Of a DNA stretch of 46,005 bases, positions 24,556-33,241 are shown piece after piece; position 1 is the stretch's first letter; each line of letters begins with the position of its first letter. This stretch comes from an uncultured Pseudomonadales bacterium (GTDB taxonomy: Bacteria > Pseudomonadota > Gammaproteobacteria > Pseudomonadales > Azotimanducaceae): positions 1 to 46,005 of the forward strand of contig CAMYJX010000034.1 of the NCBI GenBank assembly GCA_947258825.1, in the 5' to 3' direction. The notes beneath the pieces were generated by a model that had not been told where the DNA came from, did not search any database, and saw nothing but the letters and a program-made list of their open reading frames with translations. The position numbers were made by a program, and so were the translations under genes.

Positions 24556-25151
24556 TAGAACGGATAGCAGGTGATCAACGTGAGCAGTGGCGTCTCAGCA
24601 GGATCAAGAACGCTGACATCGAGCGGATCGGTGATGAACGTCTCTGCTACTTCGAACAGCCTGCTGCCCTGCAGCGTCTGCAGCTCTATGGCGTCACCAA
24701 CGGCAATGTCTTTCAGCGCGCGGAAGTAGCTGTCGCGATGGGCAGACAGCACCACGTTCCCGGACTCCGACGGCAGCGCCGTGCCTTCCACCACTCCGGC
24801 ACCTCGATTCAGGGTCAGACGATCGGTGCCTTCGAAAACGGGAACCTCGAGGTTCAGCCGGGGGATCTTCATCAGCGCCAGCGGCACGCCGGCTTCCGCC
24901 TGGGCGTGCAGATATTTTTCCCTGGCCCGTTCGGACCACAGCGTCTGATCCGGACCTTCAACGTCCCATTCGACCGGTCGGTCGGCGCCACCGGACACTT
25001 CCGCCACCGCCTGTTGAAAGGCTGCAACGGAACGATAGTTGCCAAGGGCGGCGTCCACGGAAACAATGCCTACCAACCCGAGGCCCAACAGCCCCGTGAG
25101 AAGACAAACACGTTCGAGCACCTGCAGCAGCCTGGACATGCGTCGCGACAA
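24429..25151 (-). CDS. Class D-like sortase
   Basis: Membrane-anchored cysteine transpeptidase of 240 residues (TTG 25151, with AGGAAGG just upstream) or 236 (ATG 25139). One N-terminal membrane segment (about 12-35) is followed by a periplasmic sortase fold. The catalytic set is His138 (SAHRDS), Cys195 (TLITCYPF) and Arg207 (DRFIVRA). Sortases are sparse in Gram-negative bacteria and usually sit beside one substrate with a C-terminal LPxTG-like signal, but I see none here. The last 18 or so residues are encoded opposite the end of the broken DUF481 gene and lie outside the sortase core. It diverges from a lipoprotein gene with eleven bases between starts. Confidence 0.87.
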   Translation of the reverse strand: MSRRMSRLLQVLERVCLLTGLLGLGLVGIVSVDAALGNYRSVAAFQQAVAEVSGGADRPVEWDVEGPDQTLWSERAREKYLHAQAEAGVPLALMKIPRLNLEVPVFEGTDRLTLNRGAGVVEGTALPSESGNVVLSAHRDSYFRALKDIAVGDAIELQTLQGSRLFEVAETFITDPLDVSVLDPAETPLLTLITCYPFYYVGFAPDRFIVRALPAGRTVGERAAEGASAQRSQDRPVTTL

Positions 25152-25162
25152 AAACCTTCCTG

Positions 25163-26029
25163 ATGATTCGACAGTTTACAACAACTTTACTGGCCTCGCT
25201 TTGCGCCGTGCTGAGCGCCTGCAGCGCCAAGCCGCCTGCAGAATCGGAATTACCCGAGGCGTTACTGCAAGCCAGGATTCAAGGGATCTACGACGCGCCC
25301 ATCGGGCTGACAGATGGCCACTACGAGGGCCCGCCATTCGTGGCCGGGGGGGCGTCACGGCCCAGAGTCACCCTGCTGCAGAGCCTGGTGGCCAGAGGCG
25401 ACCTGGATGCGGGGCACCCCGACAGCGGGGATGTCTCAATCAGCGCGGCCGGAGCAGACGACCACGCCGTCGTGCTCACCGAAAGTTCAGGCGGCAGCGG
25501 TAGTTTCATCTATCTGGCGCTGCTGCGGCCCCAGGGCACCGGGCTCGTCAACGTGGCGACGACCCTCCTCGGTGATCGCGTCGACGTCACCTCGCTTACC
25601 ATCGTGAACGGCGAAATCCGGGCTTCGATGCTGGTCCACGGCCCTGATGACCCCGTCTGCTGTCCGAGCCAACGAAGCGAAAAATCCTGGCTGCTGATCG
25701 GCGACGAAATCTCAGAGGTCACCGAGTTCAGCGGCCATCTGGTCTACGGCCACGAGGCCAGGGAGTTCATTCCCTGCAGCGAAGCGCTTGCCTGGTGGGT
25801 GGTCGACGGCACCGGGGGAGACATGCCCACCGCCTACCGGACCCTGGCGCTTGCGCCCTACACGCCGATATACGCGGAGGTCCGAGGCGCAACCGGCCCC
25901 ACCCCGAACGCTGAGTTCGCACGACCTTACGAACGGCGGCTGAGGATCATCGAATTGATGCAGGCCGCCAGAGAAAACGCCAGCTGCCCGCTGCAGGGCC
26001 CGCTACGCCATCGGCCGCAGCAACAGTAA
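25163..26029 (+). CDS. Lipoprotein, LppP/LprE-like
   Basis: Predicted lipoprotein of 288 residues with lipobox LSAC near residue 20. A first domain (about 40-75) reads GIYDAPIGLTDGHYEG. A second domain follows (about 95-195), with VVLTESSGGSGSFIYLALL and HGPDDPVCCPSQRSEKSW, a pattern found in LppP/LprE and related envelope lipoproteins. The C-terminal third reads FSGHLVYGHEAREFIPC, then VVDGTG and YAEVRG. Function unknown. It overlaps the 3' end of the convergent META-domain gene by 27 bases. No good ribosome binding site is seen at ATG 25163. Confidence 0.8.
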   Translation: MIRQFTTTLLASLCAVLSACSAKPPAESELPEALLQARIQGIYDAPIGLTDGHYEGPPFVAGGASRPRVTLLQSLVARGDLDAGHPDSGDVSISAAGADDHAVVLTESSGGSGSFIYLALLRPQGTGLVNVATTLLGDRVDVTSLTIVNGEIRASMLVHGPDDPVCCPSQRSEKSWLLIGDEISEVTEFSGHLVYGHEAREFIPCSEALAWWVVDGTGGDMPTAYRTLALAPYTPIYAEVRGATGPTPNAEFARPYERRLRIIELMQAARENASCPLQGPLRHRPQQQ

Positions 26030-26443
26030 CGGCTCACCGTTTTCATCCATCAGGCTCAGGGTCTCTTCCTGCCAATGCACGCGGGCGGCCTTTTCCAGCA
26101 GAAACAGAAAACGGAATTCCTGATCCATCAGCCCGTCCCGCTCGCCGCAGAACATGCGCGTGGCTGCCGGCAGACCGACGCGGAGCCCATCGGTATCCAC
26201 CGCGTAGGACGCCGAGTAACTGTTGCAACCAGCGGAACCGGTCACGCGTGCGTCGTCACCAAAGATCAGCGTTACCCGGGTGCCATCGAGAACGCCCACA
26301 AGGCCGCCCTCCTCCGCAAGGTGCTCGGCGACCGTCCACTGCGTGCCCTCGAGCCGAACGGGCGCTGGATCGTCGGAAGCTTCATCGAAACCACCGCAGG
26401 CACCCAGAGCCATCAACAGAAGCCCTGTCATCAGCCGCTGCAA
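26003..26443 (-). CDS. META-domain (HslJ-like) lipoprotein
   Basis: Lipoprotein of 146 residues with lipobox ALGAC and a single META domain. GTQWTV opens it, and VTGSAGCNSYSASY and LPAATRMFCGERDGLMDQE mark the core. HslJ-like proteins are outer-membrane or periplasmic and have been linked to stress tolerance. Its start overlaps the radical SAM gene by thirteen bases, so it is the last gene of the 29963-26003 operon. Its 3' end overlaps the convergent lipoprotein gene. Confidence 0.88.
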   Translation of the reverse strand: MQRLMTGLLLMALGACGGFDEASDDPAPVRLEGTQWTVAEHLAEEGGLVGVLDGTRVTLIFGDDARVTGSAGCNSYSASYAVDTDGLRVGLPAATRMFCGERDGLMDQEFRFLFLLEKAARVHWQEETLSLMDENGEPLLLLRPMA

Positions 26444-27408
26444 CTGCCGCCTCCCAGCACGCAGAATCGCGCGCAGTGTCCATGATTGAGCAACACTTCG
26501 CCCAGGCTTTCGGCCAGGGTTGTTCCCTGTTCGAAGCGCGGATCATAGGGTAGCAGGGTGCACGCCACCACGCTGGGGCCACCAGCACCGCGGCGCTTCA
26601 CCACCATGCGCGAGCTGGCGCACATCATATCGTCGGGGTTCACGCCGAGGATGCCCCAGCACGCCGAAGTAATCTCGGGCACATCGGCAGCCTCGTCCAT
26701 CTCCGGAAAAAGGATGAGCTGCCCGGGATCTTCCGCATCGACGCGGATCCCTTCCGATTGGAACAGATCCCGATACCCACGGCGCAGCTCGGCATCACTA
26801 TCACCCCAGCCCGTGCGACCCGCCACGTGCACCTGAAACCCATGTTCAGACAGCCATTTGAGACCGCGCAGCATGGGAAACCAGGAGCCGCGCCCCCGCT
26901 CGCGCTGGTGCAACTCGCGGCGAAAGTGATCTGCGGAAACACGAATCGTCAGGCGTTCCCCGTACCGTCCCTGCAGCCTCAGCAGTTGATCCCCCCGCTG
27001 CAGCATGGGGCGCATGGCGTTCGTCAGCACCAGCACACGATGACCCGCTTCAAGGCACATCTGCAGCATGGCGATAAACTCGGGATTCAGAAACGGCTCG
27101 CCGCCGGTAAAGCCGATCTCTTCGGTGCCCAGCGATAGCGATTGAACTTCATCCAGATAGCCGGCGACATCCGCCAGCGTCAGGTAGCTCAATCGATCGT
27201 TGTGAGGGCTGGACTCGATATAGCAGTTCGCGCAGCTGAGGTTGCACAGCGTGCCGGTGTTGAACCAGAGCGTTCGCAGATTTTGCAGCTTCACGCGGGC
27301 TCGGGGCTGACCGTCGAGCGTAACAAGCGGATCGACGAATTTGCGCCCGCTCGGACCCTGTCGGGCGATGACGTCCCCCTCTGCCATTGACCGGCTCGTG
27401 TCCCTCAC
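26431..27408 (-). CDS. Radical SAM enzyme with SPASM-like C-terminal cysteines
   Basis: Radical SAM protein of 325 residues. The SAM-cluster motif CNLSCANCY occurs near residue 55 and the GGEPFLNPEF motif near 100. The C-terminal third has further conserved-looking Cys (SACWGIL, DDMMCAS, VACTLLPYD, HCARFC and GSCSG) that could hold an auxiliary iron-sulfur cluster as in SPASM/Twitch enzymes. Such enzymes often modify peptides, but no precursor peptide is visible next to it. Its ATG overlaps the transporter stop (27405-27408) and its 3' end overlaps the META gene. Substrate unknown. Confidence 0.88.
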   Translation of the reverse strand: MRDTSRSMAEGDVIARQGPSGRKFVDPLVTLDGQPRARVKLQNLRTLWFNTGTLCNLSCANCYIESSPHNDRLSYLTLADVAGYLDEVQSLSLGTEEIGFTGGEPFLNPEFIAMLQMCLEAGHRVLVLTNAMRPMLQRGDQLLRLQGRYGERLTIRVSADHFRRELHQRERGRGSWFPMLRGLKWLSEHGFQVHVAGRTGWGDSDAELRRGYRDLFQSEGIRVDAEDPGQLILFPEMDEAADVPEITSACWGILGVNPDDMMCASSRMVVKRRGAGGPSVVACTLLPYDPRFEQGTTLAESLGEVLLNHGHCARFCVLGGGSCSG

Positions 27409-29177
27409 GCACCGCCCTCCATCAGCATCTGGTTCATCTGACGGTGCGCGCTGATGTCCGCGCTGGTGACGGTGTTCAGCCTGCCCAACGCCCGCCAGCG
27501 AACAAAGTGAAAGAAAAGGCTTGCCAGAGCAATACCGGCGATCACCACGTGTATCACCGCCAGAATTCCCGGATCCTGGTCCACGCTCACTTCCCCAACG
27601 AGCGCCAGCAGCGCCCAGCCAAGCACGAAGACGCTGGCGAGTTGCAGAAGCAGTATCCGGCGACGCAACGCAGCGGGACCCCCGGACGCCGCGAGCCTCA
27701 GCTCGCCCATGGAGAAATGATCGAGGAACCAGCCTTCGTCCTCGCCGATGTTCCGATCCTGCATCGGCGGCAGGCGATGACCGGTGATGGGATCGGTCGC
27801 GTACTCCCCGCGCTTGTGCCGCTCGATGCCCTCCCAGATCTGCTGATGCACGCGCCGGGAGATCGGGTACAGCAGAGCGATCAGAAATGCCAGGAGCGCG
27901 GTGGTGGCCGGGGTGAGTCCGAATATCGCCCGGATCGCAAACTGTACCTCTTCGGTCTGCGGCAGATTCGGGACGTAGCCCACCGTCGCAAGCACCGCAA
28001 GCGGGACCGACATGCTGGGTATCACCATGAACTTGGTCATGATGGACCAGAGCGCGCCGAACTGGGCTTCCCGTCGCCTTCCGGTGTAGAGCTCATCGTA
28101 GTCGATGACGTCTGCCTGCATGGCCGGGCCGAGAAACAGACCGGCACCGAATGCGGAACCAGCCCAGAGCAGCACGAGAAAGGTCGGCAGGATGTCTCCT
28201 TCCCCCATGGTGAACAGGAGCAGGGATCCGGTGATGCTGGGAAAGAAGCTGACCAGCCATACGGGTTTCTTTTCGAATCTGCGGGCCAGCAACACCCACA
28301 TGGGCAGGAAGAGAAAACCGGCGCCGAAATAGGTGGCCAGATAAACGGCCAGCCAGATGTTGGGGTTCTCAGGCTGCAGCACGTACTTCACGAAATACGG
28401 CATCATCAGACCGGGTATCGCGCCGCTGATAGAGCTGGTGAGATAGACCAGCAGCAGGATACGGAACGCCCGGTTGCGCATCACCCGCCGCAGGCCGGGT
28501 ACCAGCGGGTTGGGAGGACGGGCTATGAAGTCGGCTCGCTCCCGTACCTGAACCACGAGGTTGACGTAAAGCAGCACGAGCAGCGCCGCCAGCAGGGCGG
28601 CAAAGCCTGAATAGCCCTCGCGCTCACCGCCCGTATAAGCAATGAACAGCGGCGGCGCCACCGCCGCAACCAGCGTGCCCAGCACCACGAACCCCTCCCG
28701 GATGCCAAACAGCAGGCTGCGCTCGTTGTAGTCCAGCGTGAGCTCCGGCCCCAGGCCGTAGTGAGGAATGATGTAGACGGTATGGAAGATGTAGTAGCAG
28801 ACGTAGGTGGTGGCGAACCAGGCAGCGGCGTTCATTCCGCTCAGCTCAGCCGGCGGCGAGAACATCAGGAAGAAGGACAGCGCAGCCAGGGGCGCGCCGA
28901 TCAGGATCCAGGGACGCCGGCGCCCCCAGCGGGATCTGGTGCTGTCCGTGATCCAACCCATGAGCGGATCCGTCAGCGCGTCCATCGCGCGGGCCAGCGC
29001 CTTGACGATGGCAATGATGCCGAGGGGCACGAGGATGACGTCGGAATAAAAGATGGTCAGATGGATGGCGATGGGGATCGCCATGCCGGCCCCGGCAAAG
29101 CTCGGCGCGCCATAGGACATCTTGACTCTAAGCGGCAGCTTCTCTGCCTGGGCTGGTTCGCTCACAACATCGATCAT
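27405..29177 (-). CDS. GPH-family (MelB-like) sugar/cation symporter
   Basis: Major-facilitator transporter of about 590 residues with twelve predicted membrane segments. The family signature is near residues 45-75 (DALTDPLMGWITDSTRSRWG, then RRRPWI). Members move sugars or glycosides with Na+ or H+. This one is about 120 residues longer than MelB, because of a hydrophilic C-terminal region and two extra hydrophobic segments near its end (LLQLASVFVLGWALLALVG and AVIHVVIAGIALASLFFHF). ATG 29177 is my choice; an in-frame TTG at 29201 has a nearer GAGG. It is coupled to the radical SAM gene by a four-base overlap and follows the 29208-29963 gene closely. Confidence 0.9.
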   Translation of the reverse strand: MIDVVSEPAQAEKLPLRVKMSYGAPSFAGAGMAIPIAIHLTIFYSDVILVPLGIIAIVKALARAMDALTDPLMGWITDSTRSRWGRRRPWILIGAPLAALSFFLMFSPPAELSGMNAAAWFATTYVCYYIFHTVYIIPHYGLGPELTLDYNERSLLFGIREGFVVLGTLVAAVAPPLFIAYTGGEREGYSGFAALLAALLVLLYVNLVVQVRERADFIARPPNPLVPGLRRVMRNRAFRILLLVYLTSSISGAIPGLMMPYFVKYVLQPENPNIWLAVYLATYFGAGFLFLPMWVLLARRFEKKPVWLVSFFPSITGSLLLFTMGEGDILPTFLVLLWAGSAFGAGLFLGPAMQADVIDYDELYTGRRREAQFGALWSIMTKFMVIPSMSVPLAVLATVGYVPNLPQTEEVQFAIRAIFGLTPATTALLAFLIALLYPISRRVHQQIWEGIERHKRGEYATDPITGHRLPPMQDRNIGEDEGWFLDHFSMGELRLAASGGPAALRRRILLLQLASVFVLGWALLALVGEVSVDQDPGILAVIHVVIAGIALASLFFHFVRWRALGRLNTVTSADISAHRQMNQMLMEGGA

Positions 29178-29207
29178 CGTTGCAAAGGCCCGCAAGGGCA
29201 AGAAGCC

Positions 29208-29963
29208 TCAGTTCTCTATGGGCATCTCGTCCGGCAGCTCCTGAGCATACACCACGCACTCATAGTCCTTGTAAACCCTCCGCTTGTCCTGATTCAGGCT
29301 TTTGAACGGCGCTTTCCCACGACGACGGGTAGTCCTCTCGGACAGAGCTGCGGCATCCACCGCATCGCTCCAGACGAAGAGGTACTCCCTGCGGTACTGG
29401 GTGATCCGAACCATGGGGGCCACAGAGGCCGCACCCGTGCTTTCGATCAGCACGCGCTTCGTCTGCAGCCTTTGCTTATCCAGAGTGAACGTCGAGCTTA
29501 TTTTGTCCAGAAGGCGCACATCGAGATTCTCGTCCGGATCCAGACGCAGGCGGAAACTGAAAACCGCCTCATCCTCGTTTTCGCTCACCAGCGCCCAGGT
29601 ACCCGGCTCGACCTGACTCGCCAGATCAAATTCCAGCGGGTGCTGCCGGTCGAGCCGGTCCTCAGCCCTGTCGGCATAGCGTTCAAGCACTGCCGCGCCG
29701 GGGGGCCGTCCATTCACGGAAAGCAGCGTCCAGGGGGCGTCGGCGCTGGACGGATCGAAACGCTCAACCTTGCTCTCGTCGTCGTTAATCGACTCCCGCG
29801 TATAGCCACATCGGTCGGCGGCACCCATGGGCGCGTTGGCCAGCGTGGCCGACACCAGCGCGGGGGGATCCGCAAGCACCACGCTCGAACCGAGCAGGAG
29901 AAACCACGCTATTGGCCCGATTAAGTTCTTCAGGCGAGTCGGAATACTTCGCAAATTTTCCAC
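29208..29963 (-). CDS. Exported protein of unknown function
   Basis: I do not recognise a named family. The 251-residue protein has a signal peptide (about 12-31, ending VVLA-D), two Cys (GYTRESIN is preceded by one and YECVVY contains one) that might form a disulfide, and a beta-strand-rich body (FSFRLRLDPDENLDVRLLDK, SSTFTLDKQRL). It is the first gene of the operon with the GPH transporter, radical SAM enzyme and META lipoprotein, which points to an envelope task shared with them. Confidence 0.75.
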   Translation of the reverse strand: MENLRSIPTRLKNLIGPIAWFLLLGSSVVLADPPALVSATLANAPMGAADRCGYTRESINDDESKVERFDPSSADAPWTLLSVNGRPPGAAVLERYADRAEDRLDRQHPLEFDLASQVEPGTWALVSENEDEAVFSFRLRLDPDENLDVRLLDKISSTFTLDKQRLQTKRVLIESTGAASVAPMVRITQYRREYLFVWSDAVDAAALSERTTRRRGKAPFKSLNQDKRRVYKDYECVVYAQELPDEMPIEN

Positions 29964-30047
29964 CCAGCAGGTTGCCTTTAATGTAACGCCGGAGCCAGCC
30001 GGACGGCCCTGACGGGTGCCCTACCCCACTGCCGGCGCCCTGACAGG

Positions 30048-30076
30048 TTGACAGAGAGCGTGCAGGGTAATGATAT
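30048..30076 (+). promoter_or_regulatory. Sigma-70-like promoter before the VOC gene
   Basis: A perfect -35 TTGACA at 30048-30053 is followed after 17 bases by TGATAT at 30071-30076, a modest -10. The gene starts 48 bases later with an AAAGGAAAC ribosome binding site. Confidence 0.5.
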
Positions 30077-30123
30077 AGACGGGCCAACGTCAAAGTTCCA
30101 GCCACTCTGGAAAGGAAACAAAC

Positions 30124-30669
30124 ATGCCAGACAACGAGAAATTCGACATCCGCGGAATCAACCACCTGGCCCTGGTCTGTAAAGACATGAAGAAGACGGT
30201 GGACTTCTACAGCGGCGTCCTGGGCATGCCGCTGACCAAAACCATCAACCTGCCGCATGATTCCGGACAGCACTTCTTTTTCAATATCGGCAACGGCGAC
30301 ATGCTCGCTTTCTTCTGGTTTCCCGACGCGCCGGAAAGCGTGCCTGGTGTAACCCATGCCGCCAACCTGATCGGCGAAGGCTCGCTAACGTCCGCCCATG
30401 CCTCCATGAATCACGTGGCCTTCAACGTCCCCGAGGAAAAGATCGGCGATTACCAGAAAAAGCTCGAGGCGGCCGGGGTCCGGGTAACACCCGTGGTGCA
30501 TCACGACGATTCGGAAACCCAGGCCAGCCTGACGCCGACGGAAAGCACCTTCGTTCGCTCCATCTACTTCAAAGACCCGGACGGCATCCTGCTGGAGTTC
30601 GCCGGGTGGACCCGGGCACTGGACGAGCGGGACGTCAACACCGAGCCGGTGAGCACGGAAACGAGCTGA
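30124..30669 (+). CDS. VOC (glyoxalase/dioxygenase superfamily) protein
   Basis: Single-domain vicinal-oxygen-chelate metalloenzyme of 181 residues. Likely metal ligands are His near residue 14 (INHLALVCKD), His near 97 (SMNHVAFNV) and Glu near 161 (GILLEFAGW). The pattern FYSGVLGMPL is typical of the superfamily. It could be a dioxygenase, lyase or isomerase; the sequence does not say. The next gene starts one base after its stop, so the two are probably made together. Confidence 0.88.
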   Translation: MPDNEKFDIRGINHLALVCKDMKKTVDFYSGVLGMPLTKTINLPHDSGQHFFFNIGNGDMLAFFWFPDAPESVPGVTHAANLIGEGSLTSAHASMNHVAFNVPEEKIGDYQKKLEAAGVRVTPVVHHDDSETQASLTPTESTFVRSIYFKDPDGILLEFAGWTRALDERDVNTEPVSTETS

Positions 30670-30670
30670 G

Positions 30671-31792
30671 GTGGCAAACGAGATCCGGCGGGAGTTCGTT
30701 TCTCTACCATCCGCCACCGCCAGCCGGAACGGCGCCGGTTTCATGCCCTGCCAGGGCCTTTACTACAGCCCGCGGGGCAGCAAACCCAGGGCAGCTTTCA
30801 TCGCCACCCACTACAACGTCGATTTCAGCGAGCACTACCCGGCCGAGTACATGGGCCGACGCGGCTACGGCTATCTGGGCTGGAATACCCGGTTCCGCGG
30901 CAACGAAGCGTTCTTCGTCCTGGAGCATGCGCTGGTGGACATCGGCGCAGGGGTATCCTGGCTGAAGCAGGTGGCGGGGGTGGATACCGTCATCCTCATG
31001 GGCAACTCCGGTGGCGGGTCGCTCATGGGCGCCTATCAGTCCCAGGCCGCCGACCCGAACATTACCGCGACCCGAGGGTTCAAGCTCCCGGAAGCCGTGG
31101 CGAACCTGCCGCCCTGTGAGTACTACGTTTCCCTGAACGCCCATGCCGGACGCCCGGAGGTGCTCACCGCATGGATGGACCCGGCGATCATCGACGAGAC
31201 CGATCCCGCCTCCGTCGAGCCGTCGCTTAACATGTACAACCCCGACAACGGCCCCCCTTACGCGGCCGACTTCGTCGAGCGCTACAGAGCGGCACAGGTC
31301 GCCCGCAACCACCGCATCACCGACTGGTGCCTGGCGGAACTGAAGCGACTGAAGGGTCTGGGCATGTTCGATCGCGCTTTCGGCCTGTATCGAACCTGGG
31401 CGGACCTGCGGCTGATGGATGCCAGCCTCGACCCCTCCGAGAGACAGCCGGGCCTGTGCTATGCGGGCGACCCCAGGAGCGCCAACTACTCGCCGCGGGG
31501 CATCGGCCTCACCAACACCTGCCGGACCTGGCTGTCCATGTGGAGCCTGCGCGAATCCCAGTGCCGCGGCGCGCCACATCTCGGCCGCATCACCGTGCCC
31601 TCGCTGGTGATTCAGTCTCTGGCGGACACCGGCGTGTTTCCCAGCGACGCCCAGGGCATCTACGACGCCCTGGCAGCGGAGGACAAGACCCTGGAATTCA
31701 TGCGCGGCGATCACTACCTCACCGAGCCTGAGGATGCCCGGGAAGAGGTAGCAGATCGGATTGCTGAATGGCTCGACAACTACGGGCTTTAG
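30671..31792 (+). CDS. Alpha/beta hydrolase
   Basis: Serine hydrolase of 373 residues. The nucleophile elbow GNSGGGSLMG (Ser near 113) is followed by the usual late acid (SLADTGVFPSDAQ) and His (GDHYLTEPED) of the catalytic triad. GTG 30671 has GAGG just upstream within the previous stop region. Co-transcribed with the VOC protein; together they suggest cleavage of ring-fission or ester intermediates in a catabolic route, but no substrate can be named. Confidence 0.88.
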   Translation: MANEIRREFVSLPSATASRNGAGFMPCQGLYYSPRGSKPRAAFIATHYNVDFSEHYPAEYMGRRGYGYLGWNTRFRGNEAFFVLEHALVDIGAGVSWLKQVAGVDTVILMGNSGGGSLMGAYQSQAADPNITATRGFKLPEAVANLPPCEYYVSLNAHAGRPEVLTAWMDPAIIDETDPASVEPSLNMYNPDNGPPYAADFVERYRAAQVARNHRITDWCLAELKRLKGLGMFDRAFGLYRTWADLRLMDASLDPSERQPGLCYAGDPRSANYSPRGIGLTNTCRTWLSMWSLRESQCRGAPHLGRITVPSLVIQSLADTGVFPSDAQGIYDALAAEDKTLEFMRGDHYLTEPEDAREEVADRIAEWLDNYGL

Positions 31793-31974
31793 CTGGGGAT
31801 CGCTTGCTAGGGATTGCGTTGCATTCGGTGGTCGCGGACAGAGGGCGATTCGCGGTCCTCGCCTCCCCAAGCGGCGCATTACCAAAAAAGAAACCATGGC
31901 TGAAGTCGTTCGGGTGGTGCAGCGCCACCTTTAAACGGTAAGCTTTCGCATGAAAAGGCAGAGACACAACAGCG

Positions 31975-32277
31975 ATGGCGCAACACAAACTAACAGACCC
32001 GGAGATTCAAAGCCGCCTCAGCAGCCTGAACGAAAGCGCAGGCGGCGAGTGGACGCTTCAGGGCGGCAAACTGCACCGGACATTTCAGTTCAGGGACTTC
32101 GTCGGCGCCTTCGGATTCATGAGTCAGGTGGCGCTGGTAGCCGAACGCATGAACCACCACCCGGAGTGGTTCAACGTTTATCGAACGGTAACGGTGGATC
32201 TGACCACACATGATGCGGGCGGCATATCCGACTCGGACTTCGAGCTGGCAGCCGCCATGGAGGCTCTGGCTCAATGA
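31975..32277 (+). CDS. phhB: Pterin-4a-carbinolamine dehydratase
   Basis: Regenerates quinonoid dihydrobiopterin from the 4a-hydroxy form made by phenylalanine hydroxylase. The 100-residue protein is full length. The active-site motif is seen in [11 protein letters not shown] followed by LTTHDAGG and the C-terminal [11 protein letters not shown]. No phhA gene lies next to it. The 182 bases upstream hold no other gene, and no strong ribosome binding site is visible before ATG 31975. Confidence 0.93.
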   Translation: MAQHKLTDPEIQSRLSSLNESAGGEWTLQGGKLHRTFQFRDFVGAFGFMSQVALVAERMNHHPEWFNVYRTVTVDLTTHDAGGISDSDFELAAAMEALAQ

Positions 32278-32373
32278 GAGAGTTGCTGTCGAGCTGAACC
32301 GGGCCGTTGGCATGAGGCAGCGCCGCTGAGCAGGATCCACGGGAGACGAGGCAAGCAGATCTTGGAAGTACCT

Positions 32374-33225
32374 ATGCAGGAAGACGTACAGAAGCAGCTG
32401 GGCGAAAGCATCGACCTGGTGCAGGACATTTACGAGACGGTGGTGAACTTTCTGGTGGGCTATTCCTTCCAGGTGCTGGGCGCCGTTCTCGTGGTCATCG
32501 CGGGGTTCATCGTCGGCGGCTGGGTGTCACGCGCGCTGCTGCGGCTTCAGGAGAAGCGCGACGTCGATGTCACCCTGCGTCAGTTCATTGCCAGCGCGGC
32601 CCGCATCGTCGTCATCACGTTGTTTCTCATCGTCGCCCTCAGCCAGCTGGGGATCAGCATCACGCCCCTCATCGCGGCCATCGGGGGTCTCGCGGTGGGC
32701 GCCAGCTTCGCCATACAGGGGCCGGTCTCGAACTACGGGGCCGGGCTGGTCATCATTCTCACCCGCATGTTCCGCGTGGGCGACACGGTGAGCGTGCTCG
32801 GCTGCTCGGGGCTGGTTGAAGACATCAACCTGGCCACCACGGTGCTGCGCGCCGAGGACGGGGAGGAGATCGTCATTCCCAACAAGCACATCGTCGGCGA
32901 GGTCCATCGCAACTCCTTCGCCAACCGCATCATCGAAGGTCAGGTAGGCATCGCCTACGGCTCGGACCCTGAGCGGGCCATCGTTGTGATTCGCAATGCC
33001 ATCGCCGAGGTCGAGGGCATCGCCGCGGAGCCGTTGCCACAGATCGGCATCGCCGCCTTCGGCGACTCGTCCATCAACATCGATTACCGGGTGTGGGTAC
33101 CAACAGGGCGATACTTCGAGCTGCTGCACAAGGTGAACATGCGCATCTTCCGGGACCTCAAAGACGACGGCATCACCATCCCCTTCCCGCAGCGCGAGGT
33201 CAGAATCCTGCAGAACCCGGGCTGA
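32374..33225 (+). CDS. Small-conductance mechanosensitive channel (MscS family)
   Basis: Inner-membrane channel of 283 residues that opens on membrane tension after osmotic downshock. Three membrane segments (about 25-50, 65-85 and 92-125) are present. The pore helix GGLAVGASFAIQGPVSNYGAG has the Gly/Ala pattern of MscS TM3. The soluble beta domain follows, with VEDINLATTVLRAEDGEEIVIPNK and a C-terminal PFPQREV. ATG 32374 with GGAAG six bases upstream is the likely start (the frame is open from TTG 32362). Converges with the hydrolase gene. Confidence 0.93.
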   Translation: MQEDVQKQLGESIDLVQDIYETVVNFLVGYSFQVLGAVLVVIAGFIVGGWVSRALLRLQEKRDVDVTLRQFIASAARIVVITLFLIVALSQLGISITPLIAAIGGLAVGASFAIQGPVSNYGAGLVIILTRMFRVGDTVSVLGCSGLVEDINLATTVLRAEDGEEIVIPNKHIVGEVHRNSFANRIIEGQVGIAYGSDPERAIVVIRNAIAEVEGIAAEPLPQIGIAAFGDSSINIDYRVWVPTGRYFELLHKVNMRIFRDLKDDGITIPFPQREVRILQNPG

Positions 33226-33241
33226 AGGCCTTAAAGGCCTG
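33226..33241. terminator. Short inverted repeat between convergent MscS and hydrolase genes
   Basis: AGGCCTT-A-AAGGCCT at 33227-33241 is a palindrome in the five-base gap and the hydrolase 3' end. No T-run is present, so termination is only a possibility. Confidence 0.25.

Noticed and set aside
27387..28610. Long open frame antisense to the GPH transporter
   Set aside because: Polar, motif-free product opposite a clear twelve-helix transporter.
30704..31897. Long open frame antisense to the alpha/beta hydrolase
   Set aside because: The hydrolase frame has a nucleophile elbow and triad; the antisense frame shows nothing.
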